From contig NZ_JARKPQ010000341.1 of the NCBI RefSeq assembly GCF_029975155.1, forward strand, positions 1 through 64,000: a stretch of DNA of 64,000 nt, given 5' to 3'. The notes beneath the pieces are model-generated. The model was not told the origin of the DNA. It did no database searches and saw only the letters and a list, made by a program, of their open reading frames with translations. This DNA comes from Propionicimonas sp. (GTDB lineage Bacteria > Actinomycetota > Actinomycetes > Propionibacteriales > Propionibacteriaceae). The first letter of the stretch is position 1, and each line of letters starts with the position of its first letter. Positions 17,091-25,178 of the stretch are shown here, in pieces. The position numbers were made by a program, and so were the translations under genes.

Positions 17091-18074
17091 ATGCGCGCGA
17101 TCCAGATCCAGCAGCCCGGTGGCCCGGAGTCCCTCGACCTGGTCGACGTCCCTGATCCGCTCCCCGGCGATGGCGAGGTGGTGGCACGGGTGACGGCTGC
17201 CGGCGTCAACTTCATCGACACCTACCGTCGCTCCGGTGTGTACCCCGTGCCGTTCCCGCACATTCCCGGCGACGAAGGGGCCGGCGTCGTGGTCGCGGTC
17301 GGGGACGGGGTGGACGGCGTCGCGATCGGCGACCGGATCGCCTGGACGGACGCTCCGGGCTCCTACGCAGAACTCGTCAGGGTCACGGCGTCGCGCGCCC
17401 TGCCCGTCCCGGACGGCGTGGCCCTCGACACGGCCGCGGCGTTACCGCTCCAGGGCATGACCGCGCACTACCTGGCCACGTCCACCTACCCGCTGGGCGG
17501 ACGGGATGTCGCCCTCGTCCATGCCGGTGCCGGCGGCGTGGGCCTGTTGCTGACCCAGCTCGCGGTGGCGCGGGGTGCCCGGGTGATCACCACGGTGTCC
17601 ACCGCCGATAAGGAGGAGCTGTCCCGGGCGGCCGGTGCGACGGACGTGATCCGCTACGACCAGCTCCACGACCTGACCGCCGAGCTCCCGGCGCGCGTGC
17701 GCGGACTGTCGGACGGGGGCGTCACCGTCGTCTACGACGGCGTCGGCCGCACCACCTTCGACGCATCCCTGGCGAGCCTGCGGCGGCGCGGGATGCTGGT
17801 GCTGTTCGGCGGCGCGAGCGGACAGGTGCCACCATTCGACCTGCAGCGGCTCAACGCCGGCGGATCGTTGTACGTGACCCGGCCGAAGCTGGGCGACTAC
17901 ATCGTCACCACGGAGGAACTGCGGCAGCGCTCCGACGAGGTGTTCGCCGCGGTGGCCGCCGGCACGCTGGACGTACGCATCGGCGCCCGCTTCCCCCTGG
18001 CGGAGGCCGCCGACGCACATCGCGCCCTCGAGAGCCGCGCCACCACGGGAAAGGTGCTCCTCGAGGTCGGCTGA
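17091..18074 (+). CDS. NADPH:quinone oxidoreductase family protein (zinc-free MDR)
   Basis: 327-aa medium-chain reductase of the quinone oxidoreductase (QOR) group. The N-terminal GroES-like domain has NFIDTYRRSGVYPVPFPHIPG, split here by its usual tyrosines. The Rossmann motif is HAGAGGVGLLLTQLA (about 144-158), followed by VISTADK-like TVSTADK. Zinc-binding cysteines are absent, as in QOR. The C-terminus ATTGKVLLEVG is typical. It would reduce quinones with NADPH, one electron at a time, in the cytoplasm. Start ATG 17091 has AGGGG upstream. It is transcribed alone. Confidence 0.9.
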   Translation: MRAIQIQQPGGPESLDLVDVPDPLPGDGEVVARVTAAGVNFIDTYRRSGVYPVPFPHIPGDEGAGVVVAVGDGVDGVAIGDRIAWTDAPGSYAELVRVTASRALPVPDGVALDTAAALPLQGMTAHYLATSTYPLGGRDVALVHAGAGGVGLLLTQLAVARGARVITTVSTADKEELSRAAGATDVIRYDQLHDLTAELPARVRGLSDGGVTVVYDGVGRTTFDASLASLRRRGMLVLFGGASGQVPPFDLQRLNAGGSLYVTRPKLGDYIVTTEELRQRSDEVFAAVAAGTLDVRIGARFPLAEAADAHRALESRATTGKVLLEVG

Positions 18075-18146
18075 GCACGCGGTCTCCGGCGGGACTGCGG
18101 TCCCGTCATCCGAGACGCCGATGCGACGCGGAGCCGGTTCGGCGGC

Positions 18147-18231
18147 TATCTTCGGTGTCATGAGTCCGGACCTGGTGCGCGCTGGCGCTGTCGCCATGGT
18201 CTGTGCGTGTTGTTGTCGAATGTCGTTCTGA
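18147..18231 (+). CDS. Cysteine-rich leader peptide (candidate cysteine attenuator) with its -10 box
   Basis: A 23-codon ORF (18160-18231) ends in AMVCACCCRMSF, with cysteines at 15, 17, 18 and 19. The box TATCTT (18147-18152) lies seven bases before the ATG, so the transcript is probably leaderless. Short leaderless ORFs with poly-cysteine tracts are known cysteine-responsive attenuators in mycobacteria. Downstream are a hairpin GTGGCT-gcg-AGCCAC (18278-18292) and a 64-aa ORF. TGAGTCC at 18161-18167 is complementary to GGACTCA at 18299-18305, which overlaps the ribosome site of that ORF, a possible basis for control. The sulfur link is inferred from the peptide alone. Confidence 0.65.
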
Positions 18232-18309
18232 CGTCCTGACCCAACCCGAACTCGCCGCAGCCTGAGCGCGTCCCGCCGTGGCTGCGAGCCACAACCGAGG
18301 ACTCACCCA

Positions 18310-18504
18310 ATGGCACTCCTGATCGAGACCCATCCGTCCGCGCGGATCGCGCCGCGCCCCAGCCGGCGCCGGCTCACGCCGTCCCGACCGGCGCGAGCCG
18401 TCTACTCCGTCCCCGAGGGCGGCCTGCTGCTCTTCCCGGGCGCTCCCGCCGGCATCGCCGCGCCGGCCCAGCTCGGCCCGGACATGGTCTTCCCGCCGCG
18501 CTGA
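18310..18504 (+). CDS. Small protein (64 aa) downstream of the cysteine leader
   Basis: Basic, Pro/Ala-rich ORF beginning MALLIETHPSARIAPRPSRR and ending DMVFPPR. It has GAGGA eight bases before the ATG. It is the only gene that the cysteine leader at 18160 could attenuate, since the next gene is on the opposite strand. There is no membrane segment, no cysteine and no recognised domain. The conserved-looking start and the leader argue that it is real, but it could also be a non-functional remnant left when a larger sulfur gene was lost. Function unknown. Confidence 0.45.
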   Translation: MALLIETHPSARIAPRPSRRRLTPSRPARAVYSVPEGGLLLFPGAPAGIAAPAQLGPDMVFPPR

Positions 18505-18517
18505 CGTTCGCCCACCG

Positions 18518-18772
18518 TCAGGGGTGGACGCCCTTGACCTCGGCGAGCCACTCGGTGTCGAAGGCCAGATCGAGCTTCTCCAGCCGGGCGATGTCACCGG
18601 CGACCCGATCGCGGATCCTGCGCACCTCTGGACGGCCGGCAGCCAGTTCGTTCAGCTCGCGCCAGATCCCGGTGAGTTCCGCGATCAGCAGCTTGTTCGA
18701 CTCGATCGCGCGCACCCGCGCCTGCGCGGCCTGCTCCCGGAGTTCGGCGACGCGGCCGTTCGGTTCGTCCAT
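18518..18772 (-). CDS. Hypothetical small helical protein (84 aa)
   Basis: Hydrophilic, probably fully alpha-helical protein: MDEPNGRVAELREQAAQARV continues into a heptad-like region up to about residue 70, so a short coiled coil is likely. There are no cysteines, signal peptide or catalytic motifs. It ends 14 bp from the convergent 64-aa ORF. I do not recognise the family. The length, charge pattern and clean start support a real gene. Confidence 0.5.
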   Translation of the reverse strand: MDEPNGRVAELREQAAQARVRAIESNKLLIAELTGIWRELNELAAGRPEVRRIRDRVAGDIARLEKLDLAFDTEWLAEVKGVHP

Positions 18773-18940
18773 GACCTCATGCTAGGCGGGAACCGGCCCG
18801 CGCGAGACGGAACGGCGCACGCCCGGCACCCCGCTCCCCCATGGTCCATAGTGCTGAGTCCCGGACCGCTCCCACGCCTCGACGCGGTCGCGAGCTGACC
18901 ACCGAGGAGGCCGTCGCGCTGGCCCTGACGCCCGAGCCGC

Positions 18941-18982
18941 TCCCCGAGGAGCCGGCGAGGAATGAGCCGGCGTCACGAAGGG
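18941..18982. repeat. Dispersed repeat A, copy 1
   Basis: Sequence of the type CCTGAGGAGCCGGCGAGGAA followed by GAGCCGGCGTCACGAAGGG. Related copies lie at 33409-33451 and 47803-47847. It sits in the 327-bp gap 18773-19099, where I see no convincing gene. A 63-codon open frame at 18841-19032 is half made of this repeat. Confidence 0.7.
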
Positions 18983-19099
18983 CAGCTGAGCCGGCCCCCC
19001 GAAGGGCAGCCCGCCACGCCATCACCGCATGAACGCGTTCTGGGAGAGCGTCGCGGCCAATGTCGTCGGATCCGCAACGGCGGGACCGGTCTGAGCCGA

Positions 19100-19447
19100 T
19101 CAGCTCTCGGGCGGTTCGGGCCGCTGACGGCCGGCCAGGAAGTCGCGATCGAAGTACGTGGGCAGGTCTTCACCCCCGGCGTCCGGGACGACGTCGCTGT
19201 CGTCCGAGGCACCGGGATCATCGTCGGGGGTGTCGTCCCAGCCGGCCGGGTTGAACGGACGCCGACCCTGCAGCAGCGCGTCCCGGTCGAGCAGTGGTGG
19301 CGGCCCGGCGGCCTCGGGCGGTGCCGCTGGTGACGGCCAGGCGAACTCGTCGTCCCCCACGACCTGCCTGTGGCGGCGGGACAGCCACCAGCCGCCGGCC
19401 GCCGCGAGCACGACCAGCACCCCCGCGATGACGAGCGCCGTTTCCAT
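19100..19447 (-). CDS. Small membrane-anchored hypothetical protein
   Basis: 115-aa protein with one N-terminal transmembrane helix (residues ~4-22: ALVIAGVLVVLAAAGGWWL), then SRRHRQ, a positive stop that would place the acidic, Pro/Asp-rich remainder in the cytoplasm. ATG 19447 is preceded by GGAGGCAG. No known domain; it resembles many actinobacterial single-pass proteins of unknown function. Longer upstream frame has no ribosome site. It is downstream of the fixX gene but separated by repeats, so probably not part of that operon's function. Confidence 0.6.
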   Translation of the reverse strand: METALVIAGVLVVLAAAGGWWLSRRHRQVVGDDEFAWPSPAAPPEAAGPPPLLDRDALLQGRRPFNPAGWDDTPDDDPGASDDSDVVPDAGGEDLPTYFDRDFLAGRQRPEPPES

Positions 19448-19488
19448 CTCTGCCTCCGGCACTACTCTGCCACCGCCGGGGAGAATGG

Positions 19489-19563
19489 GGTCTCGACAAG
19501 CTCGACCAGCGGTTGGGGGTCTCGACCAGCGGTTTGGGGCGGGCGTCGACCAGCGATCTGGGG
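19489..19563. repeat. Dispersed repeat B, tandem degenerate copies
   Basis: Three partial copies of GGTCTCGACAAGCTCGACC followed by AGCGGTTGGGG. This GACAAGCTC-type repeat is common between actinobacterial genes. It marks the 3' end of the cai-fix-like operon; other copies lie at 23384-23406 and 26097-26146 inside the operon and a fragment near 33367. Confidence 0.75.
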
Positions 19564-19571
19564 CAGCCGGC

Positions 19572-19862
19572 TCAGCCGTAGCGGTACTCCACGCCCATCG
19601 TGGGCTGCGGGTACTCCCAGCTCGCGACGATGCCACCACCGGCGACGATCCGGCACGTGCCGCATTCCAGGCATCCGGCGTAGTCGAAGGCCTGTTCACC
19701 GGCGTCCCCCACTTTGTACAGGGCGGCCGGGCAGACCCGGACGAGCTTGCCGAACTCCACCGGGTCGGGGTGCTCGACGAGCGTGATGTGCGCGTGGCCC
19801 TCGTCCACCTCGTACTTGTTGAGGCCGAGGTACTCGTCGACGTTCACGGTGATCGGTTTCAC
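19572..19862 (-). CDS. fixX: Ferredoxin-like protein FixX
   Basis: 96-aa ferredoxin-like protein, the partner of FixC. CLECGTCR and the preceding VCPAALY provide the cysteines of one 4Fe-4S cluster, as in FixX (about 95 aa). It would pass electrons between the FixAB flavoprotein and the FixC quinone-reactive protein. GTG 19862 overlaps the fixC stop (GTGA). It is the last gene of the operon, followed by repeat B. Confidence 0.92.
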   Translation of the reverse strand: MKPITVNVDEYLGLNKYEVDEGHAHITLVEHPDPVEFGKLVRVCPAALYKVGDAGEQAFDYAGCLECGTCRIVAGGGIVASWEYPQPTMGVEYRYG

Positions 19863-21145
19863 AGTGCCTTCACTCCCCTGCTGAGGTCCTTGGCCAGGTT
19901 CAGGTAGCCGACGCGCTTCGCCAGCGGCAGCATCGTCTTGCGCACCGGCTTCACCGGCGTCCCGTCGACGAGGAACAGCGACCGCATCGCGTCCCGCGCC
20001 AGCACCGGGTAGGTGTCGAAGATCCGGGACGTGCTCTCCATGAAGTGCGGGAACCGCCGCAGGGTCTTCAGGTCCTGCAGCACGAAGCTCTCCTCCAGCG
20101 CCGTCCGGTAGCCGGACAGTCCGGCCGCCGAGGTGTCCCCGGCCTCCAGGGCCGCGGCGGCACTGCGTCCGGCCTGCTGGCCGGCGGCGATCGCGAAGTC
20201 CATGCCGCGGACGGTGTAGCCGGCGTTCACGCACATCAGCGCCGACTCCCCGGCCAGCAGCACGCCGTCACCGACGAGCGGTGGCATCGCGTCGTAGCCG
20301 CCTTCGGCCACCAGGTGCCCGGAGTGCTCGACCACGGTGCCGCCGGCGATGATCGGCGCCACGCTCGGGTGCTGGGTGAAGTCCTCGAGCATCTGGTAGA
20401 TCGGGGTCTCCGCGTCCACCAGGTCGGCGACCGTGGCCACCAGGCCGATCGAGATCGTGTCCCGGTTGGTGTACAGGAAGCCGCCCCCGACCCGGCCGTG
20501 AGTGGCGTCGCCGACGAACAGCCAGGCCATGCCCTCGCCGTCCGCGCACAGCGACCGGTCGGAGATCACCTTCTCGGGCAGTTCGATGACCTGCTTGATC
20601 CCCACCGCCACCTGGTCGGGCGATGGACGCTCCGCACCGACCGCCTGCGGCACCAGCAGGGAGTTCACCCCGTCACAGAGCAGCACCACGTCCGCGGTGA
20701 TCTCGTCCTCGCCGGCGCGGACGCCGGTGACCCGGCCGTCCCGCGTCAGCAGCGCCTCCACGGCGATGCCGTTGATGAACTCCGCTCCGGCCTCCTCCGC
20801 CTGACCGGCCAGCCACGGGTCGAACCGGGCCCGAAGCACCGAGTACGACTCGTACCGCTCGTCGCGCATCAGGTCGTCCGAGACGTCCAGCGTGGTCGCG
20901 GCATCGGACGCGAGCATCGTCACCCGCTCGCGCGTGATCCGCCGCTCCAACGGCGCCGATTGCGCGAAGTCGGGGAAGACCGCCCGCAACGAGTGGGTGT
21001 ACAGCCGTCCGCCCGAGACGTTCTTGGCACCGCAGAAGGTGCCGCGCTCCACCACGAGCACGCTCTTGCCGGCCTTGGCCAGCTCGTACGCTGCCACCGG
21101 TCCGGCGCAACCGGACCCGACCACGATCGCATCGAAATCAGCCAC
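19859..21145 (-). CDS. fixC: FAD-dependent ETF:quinone oxidoreductase-like protein FixC
   Basis: 428-aa flavoprotein of the FixC/ETF-QO family. The N-terminal FAD motif is IVVGSGCAGPVAAYELAKAG (residues ~6-25) with VLVVERG after it; GVNSLLV and GESALMCVNAGYTVRG are the later FAD-contacting family motifs. With FixA, FixB and FixX it forms an electron-transfer chain that can couple flavoprotein, quinone and low-potential electrons. It overlaps the MFS gene by 8 bp at its start and fixX by 4 bp at its end. Confidence 0.92.
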   Translation of the reverse strand: MADFDAIVVGSGCAGPVAAYELAKAGKSVLVVERGTFCGAKNVSGGRLYTHSLRAVFPDFAQSAPLERRITRERVTMLASDAATTLDVSDDLMRDERYESYSVLRARFDPWLAGQAEEAGAEFINGIAVEALLTRDGRVTGVRAGEDEITADVVLLCDGVNSLLVPQAVGAERPSPDQVAVGIKQVIELPEKVISDRSLCADGEGMAWLFVGDATHGRVGGGFLYTNRDTISIGLVATVADLVDAETPIYQMLEDFTQHPSVAPIIAGGTVVEHSGHLVAEGGYDAMPPLVGDGVLLAGESALMCVNAGYTVRGMDFAIAAGQQAGRSAAAALEAGDTSAAGLSGYRTALEESFVLQDLKTLRRFPHFMESTSRIFDTYPVLARDAMRSLFLVDGTPVKPVRKTMLPLAKRVGYLNLAKDLSRGVKAL

Positions 21146-22493
21146 GACGCGTCCTTTCTTCTCGATGATGAGGACGCAGCGAACTCGCCTCGCCCAGGGT
21201 GAGACCGCGGGTCTCGGGGGCCATGAACACCGACAGCACCAGGGCCAGGAGCACCAGCCCGGCGCCGGTGAGCATGGTGGGGCCGATCCCGTAGGCGCCC
21301 AGGAAGAGCGGCAGCCCGTAGGTCGAGACCACGACGCCGATCCGGCTGATCGCGATGGCCACCCCGACCGCGGTGGCGCGCACCTCGGTCGGGAACATCT
21401 CGTTCGGGTAGAGCCACTGCAGGATCCCCGGTCCGCCGGAGAAGAAGGCGTAGATGCCGAAGGCGGCGATGATCACCACGACCGGAGCGCCCGGCCAGAT
21501 GCCGGGGATCAGCAGGCCGAGCGCCATCAACGCCAGCGAGCCGATCAGCAGCGGACGGCGGCCCAGCGAGTTCAGCCAGAACATCGCCGGGATCGTGCCG
21601 ACCAGGAAGAACAGGCTCACCAGCGCCTCGCCCAGCACCGCCAGGCTGCCCTCGCCGAGACCGAACGCAGACATGATCATCGGCCCGAAGGTGTACATCG
21701 CGTACATCGGCACCACCTGGCACAGGATCAACAGGCCCAGGTAGATCACCCGGCTGAGGTAGCCCTGCCGGAAGACGGACGCGAAGCCGGCACGGGCGGG
21801 CTCCTGGTCGTCCAGGTGGACGTCCTCGCCGAAGACCCTGACCATCACCTCGCGGGCCTGATCGGTCCGTCCGTGCTGCGCGAGCCAGCGCGGCGACTCG
21901 GGGATGTCGTGGCGTCCGACCAGCAGGACGATGCAGGGGATCAGCGCGCGGCCCAGCATCCACCGCCACCCGTCGTCCACCGTGTACAGGGCGAAGCCGA
22001 CGAACGCCGCCGCGGTGGCGCCGAGGTACCAGGCCGCCGAGACCATGCCCATGGTGATCGCCCGCTCGGCGCGCGGGCTGAACTCGGCGATCAGCGAGGT
22101 GGCGATCGGGTAGTCCGCCCCGATGAAGAAGCCCAGCAGCAGTCGCAGCACGATCAGCTGCCAGGCCGCGGTGACGAAGCAGGCGGCCAGCGAGGTGAGG
22201 CCGATCGCGATCACGTCCAGGATGAACATCCGTCGCCGCCCGAGCGCGTCGGTCAGCCGGCCGCCGGCGAGCGAGCCGAAGAAGATGCCGGCGAGGGCCG
22301 CCGCGCCGGTCGCGGCGACCTCCACGTCCGACAGCCCCAGTGCCGGCGTCAGCTGGATCAGCGCCACCCCGATCAGCGACAGCACATAGCCGTCCAGGAA
22401 CGACCCGCCGCTGGAGAAGAACATGATCTTCTTCAGGAAGCGGTTCATCTGGGCGTCGTCGATCAGCCGCCCCGCCCCCAGGCCTACGTCCAT
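21138..22493 (-). CDS. MFS transporter (sugar porter-like) in the cai-fix operon
   Basis: 451-aa major facilitator with 12 membrane segments. GGRLTDALGRRRMF is the loop 2-3 signature, PESPRWLAQHGR is the sugar-porter motif after helix 6, and LYPNEMFPTEVRATAVG is in the second half. In E. coli the equivalent operon uses the BCCT antiporter CaiT. No BCCT gene is present here, so this protein or the OFA-type transporter at the operon head is the likely substrate importer. ATG 22493 overlaps the 3' end of the hydratase gene by 10 bp; a later in-frame ATG (MNRFLKK) is possible. Confidence 0.85.
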   Translation of the reverse strand: MDVGLGAGRLIDDAQMNRFLKKIMFFSSGGSFLDGYVLSLIGVALIQLTPALGLSDVEVAATGAAALAGIFFGSLAGGRLTDALGRRRMFILDVIAIGLTSLAACFVTAAWQLIVLRLLLGFFIGADYPIATSLIAEFSPRAERAITMGMVSAAWYLGATAAAFVGFALYTVDDGWRWMLGRALIPCIVLLVGRHDIPESPRWLAQHGRTDQAREVMVRVFGEDVHLDDQEPARAGFASVFRQGYLSRVIYLGLLILCQVVPMYAMYTFGPMIMSAFGLGEGSLAVLGEALVSLFFLVGTIPAMFWLNSLGRRPLLIGSLALMALGLLIPGIWPGAPVVVIIAAFGIYAFFSGGPGILQWLYPNEMFPTEVRATAVGVAIAISRIGVVVSTYGLPLFLGAYGIGPTMLTGAGLVLLALVLSVFMAPETRGLTLGEASSLRPHHREERTRRG

Positions 22494-23356
22494 TCGATGA
22501 CGCCCCAGTTGAGGTGCGGTTTGGCCTCGGGATTGTCCGCGTCCACGAGCCGGAAGCGGGCCTCGTGCTCGCCGACCTGCCACAGTTGCGTGGTCAGCGT
22601 CGAGCCGGGGTGCACCGGCGAGGTGATCCGGGTCTTGAACCGGGTGAGGCGCTCGGGCTCGTCCGGGATGAAGGTGCTGATGAAGTGCCGCATCACCACG
22701 CCGGCGTAGCTGATCGCGTGCAGGATCGGCCGGGGCTCGCCGTTCTCGGCGGCGTAGTCCCAGTCGATGTGCTGCGGATGGAAGTCGCCGGAGAGCCGGT
22801 AGATCAGTGCCTGGTTGAATGGGATGGTCTCGACGACCTCGGCGTCCGGCGCGCGGTCGGGCATCTCGACGACGTCCTTCGGCGCGGCCGGACCACCCCA
22901 GCCGCCGTCGTAGATCAGGCAGTCCCAGGACTCGTTGGTGCACAGCAGGGTGCCGTCGGAGTCGAAGGTGTCGCCGATGTGCTGGGCGAGCAGGCCCTTG
23001 CCCTCGCCGCGGTCGTACAGCCCGGCCAGCTGGACCTTGGTCTCGACGCGGTCGCTCAGCTTCGTGATCGGCTGGTGGAACCGGATGTCGAAGCCCCAGT
23101 GCAGCGAGCCGGCGTAGTTGTAGCCGTAGTCGATGGTCCGGGTCACCTCGGAGTCGACGATCAGCATCGCCGCGAACATCGGCAGCACCTTCAGCCGCGG
23201 CTCCCGCTCGTCGTGCTCGTTGAGGTAGATCAGGTCCTGCCTGCCGTCGATCCCCGCGCCGCAGCCGAGCGCGAACAGCTCCAGATCGCGGAAGGTGTAG
23301 TCGCGGACGAACGGGCCGAAGGTCTGGCCCACCATCTCGGTCTTGATCCTGCCCAT
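22484..23356 (-). CDS. MaoC-type double-hotdog hydratase, possible CaiD replacement
   Basis: 290-aa protein with two hotdog halves, similar in plan to the hydratase-2 part of multifunctional enzymes. The C-terminal active-site motif reads YRLSGDFHPQHIDWDYA (about 186-202). Catalytic Asp191 and His196 are kept, but the usual Asn of GD-x-N-P-x-H is His193. The N-terminal half has YAGSLHWGFDIRFHQP. It lies exactly where a crotonobetainyl-CoA hydratase (CaiD, crotonase fold) would be expected, so hydration of an enoyl-CoA such as crotonobetainyl-CoA is a reasonable inference. The substitution may change specificity. Confidence 0.8.
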   Translation of the reverse strand: MGRIKTEMVGQTFGPFVRDYTFRDLELFALGCGAGIDGRQDLIYLNEHDEREPRLKVLPMFAAMLIVDSEVTRTIDYGYNYAGSLHWGFDIRFHQPITKLSDRVETKVQLAGLYDRGEGKGLLAQHIGDTFDSDGTLLCTNESWDCLIYDGGWGGPAAPKDVVEMPDRAPDAEVVETIPFNQALIYRLSGDFHPQHIDWDYAAENGEPRPILHAISYAGVVMRHFISTFIPDEPERLTRFKTRITSPVHPGSTLTTQLWQVGEHEARFRLVDADNPEAKPHLNWGVIEWT

Positions 23357-23383
23357 GTGTTCAGTTCCTTTCCTTGTCTTTCG

Positions 23384-23406
23384 GGTTTCGACAGCTCAAC
23401 CAGCGG
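23384..23406. repeat. Dispersed repeat B between the hydratase and caiC-like genes
   Basis: GGTTTCGACAGCTCAACC followed by AGCGG. The stop codon of the caiC-like gene (23396-23398) lies inside the repeat, so its last residues are repeat-encoded. Confidence 0.75.
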
Positions 23407-25153
23407 TGGATGAGTCCGTCGCGGCGCGGGACGTGGCGTGCAAGAGGCGTTTCTCGATCTTCATCGAGCGGGTGCGGGGGAAGTCGTCGACGAACTCCAC
23501 GAACTGCGGCACCTTGTAGGGCGCCAGCAGGCCGCGGCAGTGCTCGATCACCTCGGACGCGGACAGCCGCGCCCCCGGCTGCAACCGGACGAAGGCCTTC
23601 ACGGCCTTGTCCCGGACGGGATCGGGGACGCCGACCACCGCCGCCTCGGCGATCAGCGGATGGCTGGTGAGCGTGCACTCGACCTCGGTCGTCGAGACGT
23701 TCTCCCCCGCCCGCTTGATCACGTTCACGGACCGGTCGACGAAGTAGAACCAGCCGTCGGCGTCGGCGTACCCCTCGTCGTGGGTGCGCAGCCAGCCGTC
23801 GGGGCTCAGCGCGGCGACGGTGCTGTCGGGGTCGTCGTGGTAGCCCAGCATCAGGCTGCGGCCCGGGACCCCTTTGATCCGGAACTCGCCGACCTGGCCG
23901 GGCGGCAGCTCGCGTCCCTGGCAGTCGAAGATGCCGACCTCGTAGCCGAGCCCGGCCCGTCCCACCGACGGCCAGCGGCGCTCGCCCTGCGGCGGGTCGG
24001 TGACCGCCCAGCCGATCGACTCGGTCGAGCCGTAGGAGTTCAGCAGCCGGACGCGGAAGCGCCGCTCGAACTCGGCCTTCTCCGGGTCGCTCAGCGGCAT
24101 GAAGTACAGCGCGTCGCGCAGGTCGTGGCAGCCGTCGTCCGCCGACGGAGGCTGCAGCAGCAGGGTGCGCGCCATCATCGCGATCAGCTGGACGATCGTC
24201 GCCCGCTCCTCGCGCACCTGCCGCCAGAAGCGGTGGGCGGAGTACCGCTCGGCCATCACCAGGGTCGCGCCCGCGACCAGCACCGGCGTCAGCGCGGCCA
24301 GCTGGAAGTTCGAGTGGCACGCCGGCATCGTGGTGAACAGCCGGTCGTCGGGGCGCAGCGACGTCTGCCACACCCCGTAGTGCCCGGAGAACACGAGGTT
24401 GGCGTGGGTGATCATCACGCCCTTGGGCGCCGCGGTGGTGCCGGAGGTGTAGAGCAGTTCGGCCACGGTGTCGCTGGTGATGGGTGCGTCCGTCACCAGC
24501 AGGTCGGACTGCGCCGCGCAGAGGGTCGCGTAGCAGTGGACGCCGCCGCCCTCGGTCATCCCGGACTCGATCCGGGATCCCGTGACCGACAGCTCAGAGA
24601 TCCCGGCATTCGCCGGGACGACATCGTCACGTACCGTCATCCCGCACTCGATCCGGGATCCCGTGACCGGCAATTCAGAGATCCCGGCGTTCGCCGGGAT
24701 GACGGTGGGAGGGAAACCGATGACGGTGGGCGGGGTCTCCGCGACCACGAGCAGCCCACCCGCATCCGGACGCAGGCGCAGGTGGTCGTCGAGGCGGCAC
24801 TCCTCCACCACTGCCCACCGAGCGCTGCAGGCCTCGTAGGCCTGCAGCAGCTCGGAGGGGGACGCGTCGAGGCTGAGGGGTACCGCGATCGCGCCGATCT
24901 CGGCCAGGCCGAACAGGGCGGTGAGCATCTCCGGACGATTGCGCAGCTGCAGCATCACCGGGTCGCCCAGGCCGATGCCGACGCTCCGGAAGGCGTGTGC
25001 GGCCCGGTGGACCAGCGCGGCGAACTCCGCGTAGCTGAACTCCGTCCGCTGGTCGGAGGCGTCCAGGTGCACCAGGAACTGGCGGTCGCCGAACGACCGG
25101 CAGGCCGTGTCCCACAGCGTCGCCGTGGTCACGCCGGTCGCGATGTCAGCCAC
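23396..25153 (-). CDS. caiC: CaiC-like acyl-CoA ligase (carnitine/crotonobetaine-CoA ligase type) with in-frame repeat insertion
   Basis: 585-aa ANL-superfamily ligase resembling E. coli CaiC throughout: YTSGTTAAPKGVMITH (P-loop), QLIAMMARTLLLQPPSA, LLNSYGSTESIGW, ERRWPSVGRAG, DGWLRTHDEGYADADGWFYF, VNVIKRAGENVS. It would activate the substrate as a CoA thioester using ATP, priming the CaiB CoA-transferase. It is about 65 aa longer than E. coli CaiC because residues ~151-200 are encoded by two tandem palindromic repeats (VIPANAGISE...), placed between the N-terminal part and the P-loop. The C-terminal catalytic lysine region SMKIEKR is present. Whether the insert is tolerated is untested; the frame is intact. 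Confidence 0.88.
   Translation of the reverse strand: MADIATGVTTATLWDTACRSFGDRQFLVHLDASDQRTEFSYAEFAALVHRAAHAFRSVGIGLGDPVMLQLRNRPEMLTALFGLAEIGAIAVPLSLDASPSELLQAYEACSARWAVVEECRLDDHLRLRPDAGGLLVVAETPPTVIGFPPTVIPANAGISELPVTGSRIECGMTVRDDVVPANAGISELSVTGSRIESGMTEGGGVHCYATLCAAQSDLLVTDAPITSDTVAELLYTSGTTAAPKGVMITHANLVFSGHYGVWQTSLRPDDRLFTTMPACHSNFQLAALTPVLVAGATLVMAERYSAHRFWRQVREERATIVQLIAMMARTLLLQPPSADDGCHDLRDALYFMPLSDPEKAEFERRFRVRLLNSYGSTESIGWAVTDPPQGERRWPSVGRAGLGYEVGIFDCQGRELPPGQVGEFRIKGVPGRSLMLGYHDDPDSTVAALSPDGWLRTHDEGYADADGWFYFVDRSVNVIKRAGENVSTTEVECTLTSHPLIAEAAVVGVPDPVRDKAVKAFVRLQPGARLSASEVIEHCRGLLAPYKVPQFVEFVDDFPRTRSMKIEKRLLHATSRAATDSSTAG
24555..24703. repeat. Two tandem 68-bp palindromic repeats inside the caiC-like gene
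   Basis: Copies at 24555-24622 and 24636-24703, each with ends GTCATCCCG and CGGGA(T/C)GAC and a central GATCCCGTGACCG, separated by 13 bp. Period 81 bp (27 codons), so the frame is kept. On the coding strand they read VIPANAGISELPVTGSRIE and a near-identical second copy. Same family as 16906-16984. Confidence 0.9.
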
Positions 25154-25178
25154 CGTGGGTTCCTTCCCTTCGGCTCGC

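Noticed and set aside
18841-19032. 63-codon ORF containing ELTTEEAVALAL
   Set aside because: The second half is encoded by dispersed repeat A and there is no ribosome site; at most a remnant of a larger gene.
24555-24703. CRISPR-like array from two direct repeats
   Set aside because: Only two units, each itself palindromic at its ends, with a 13-bp spacer and a third copy elsewhere; no cas genes.
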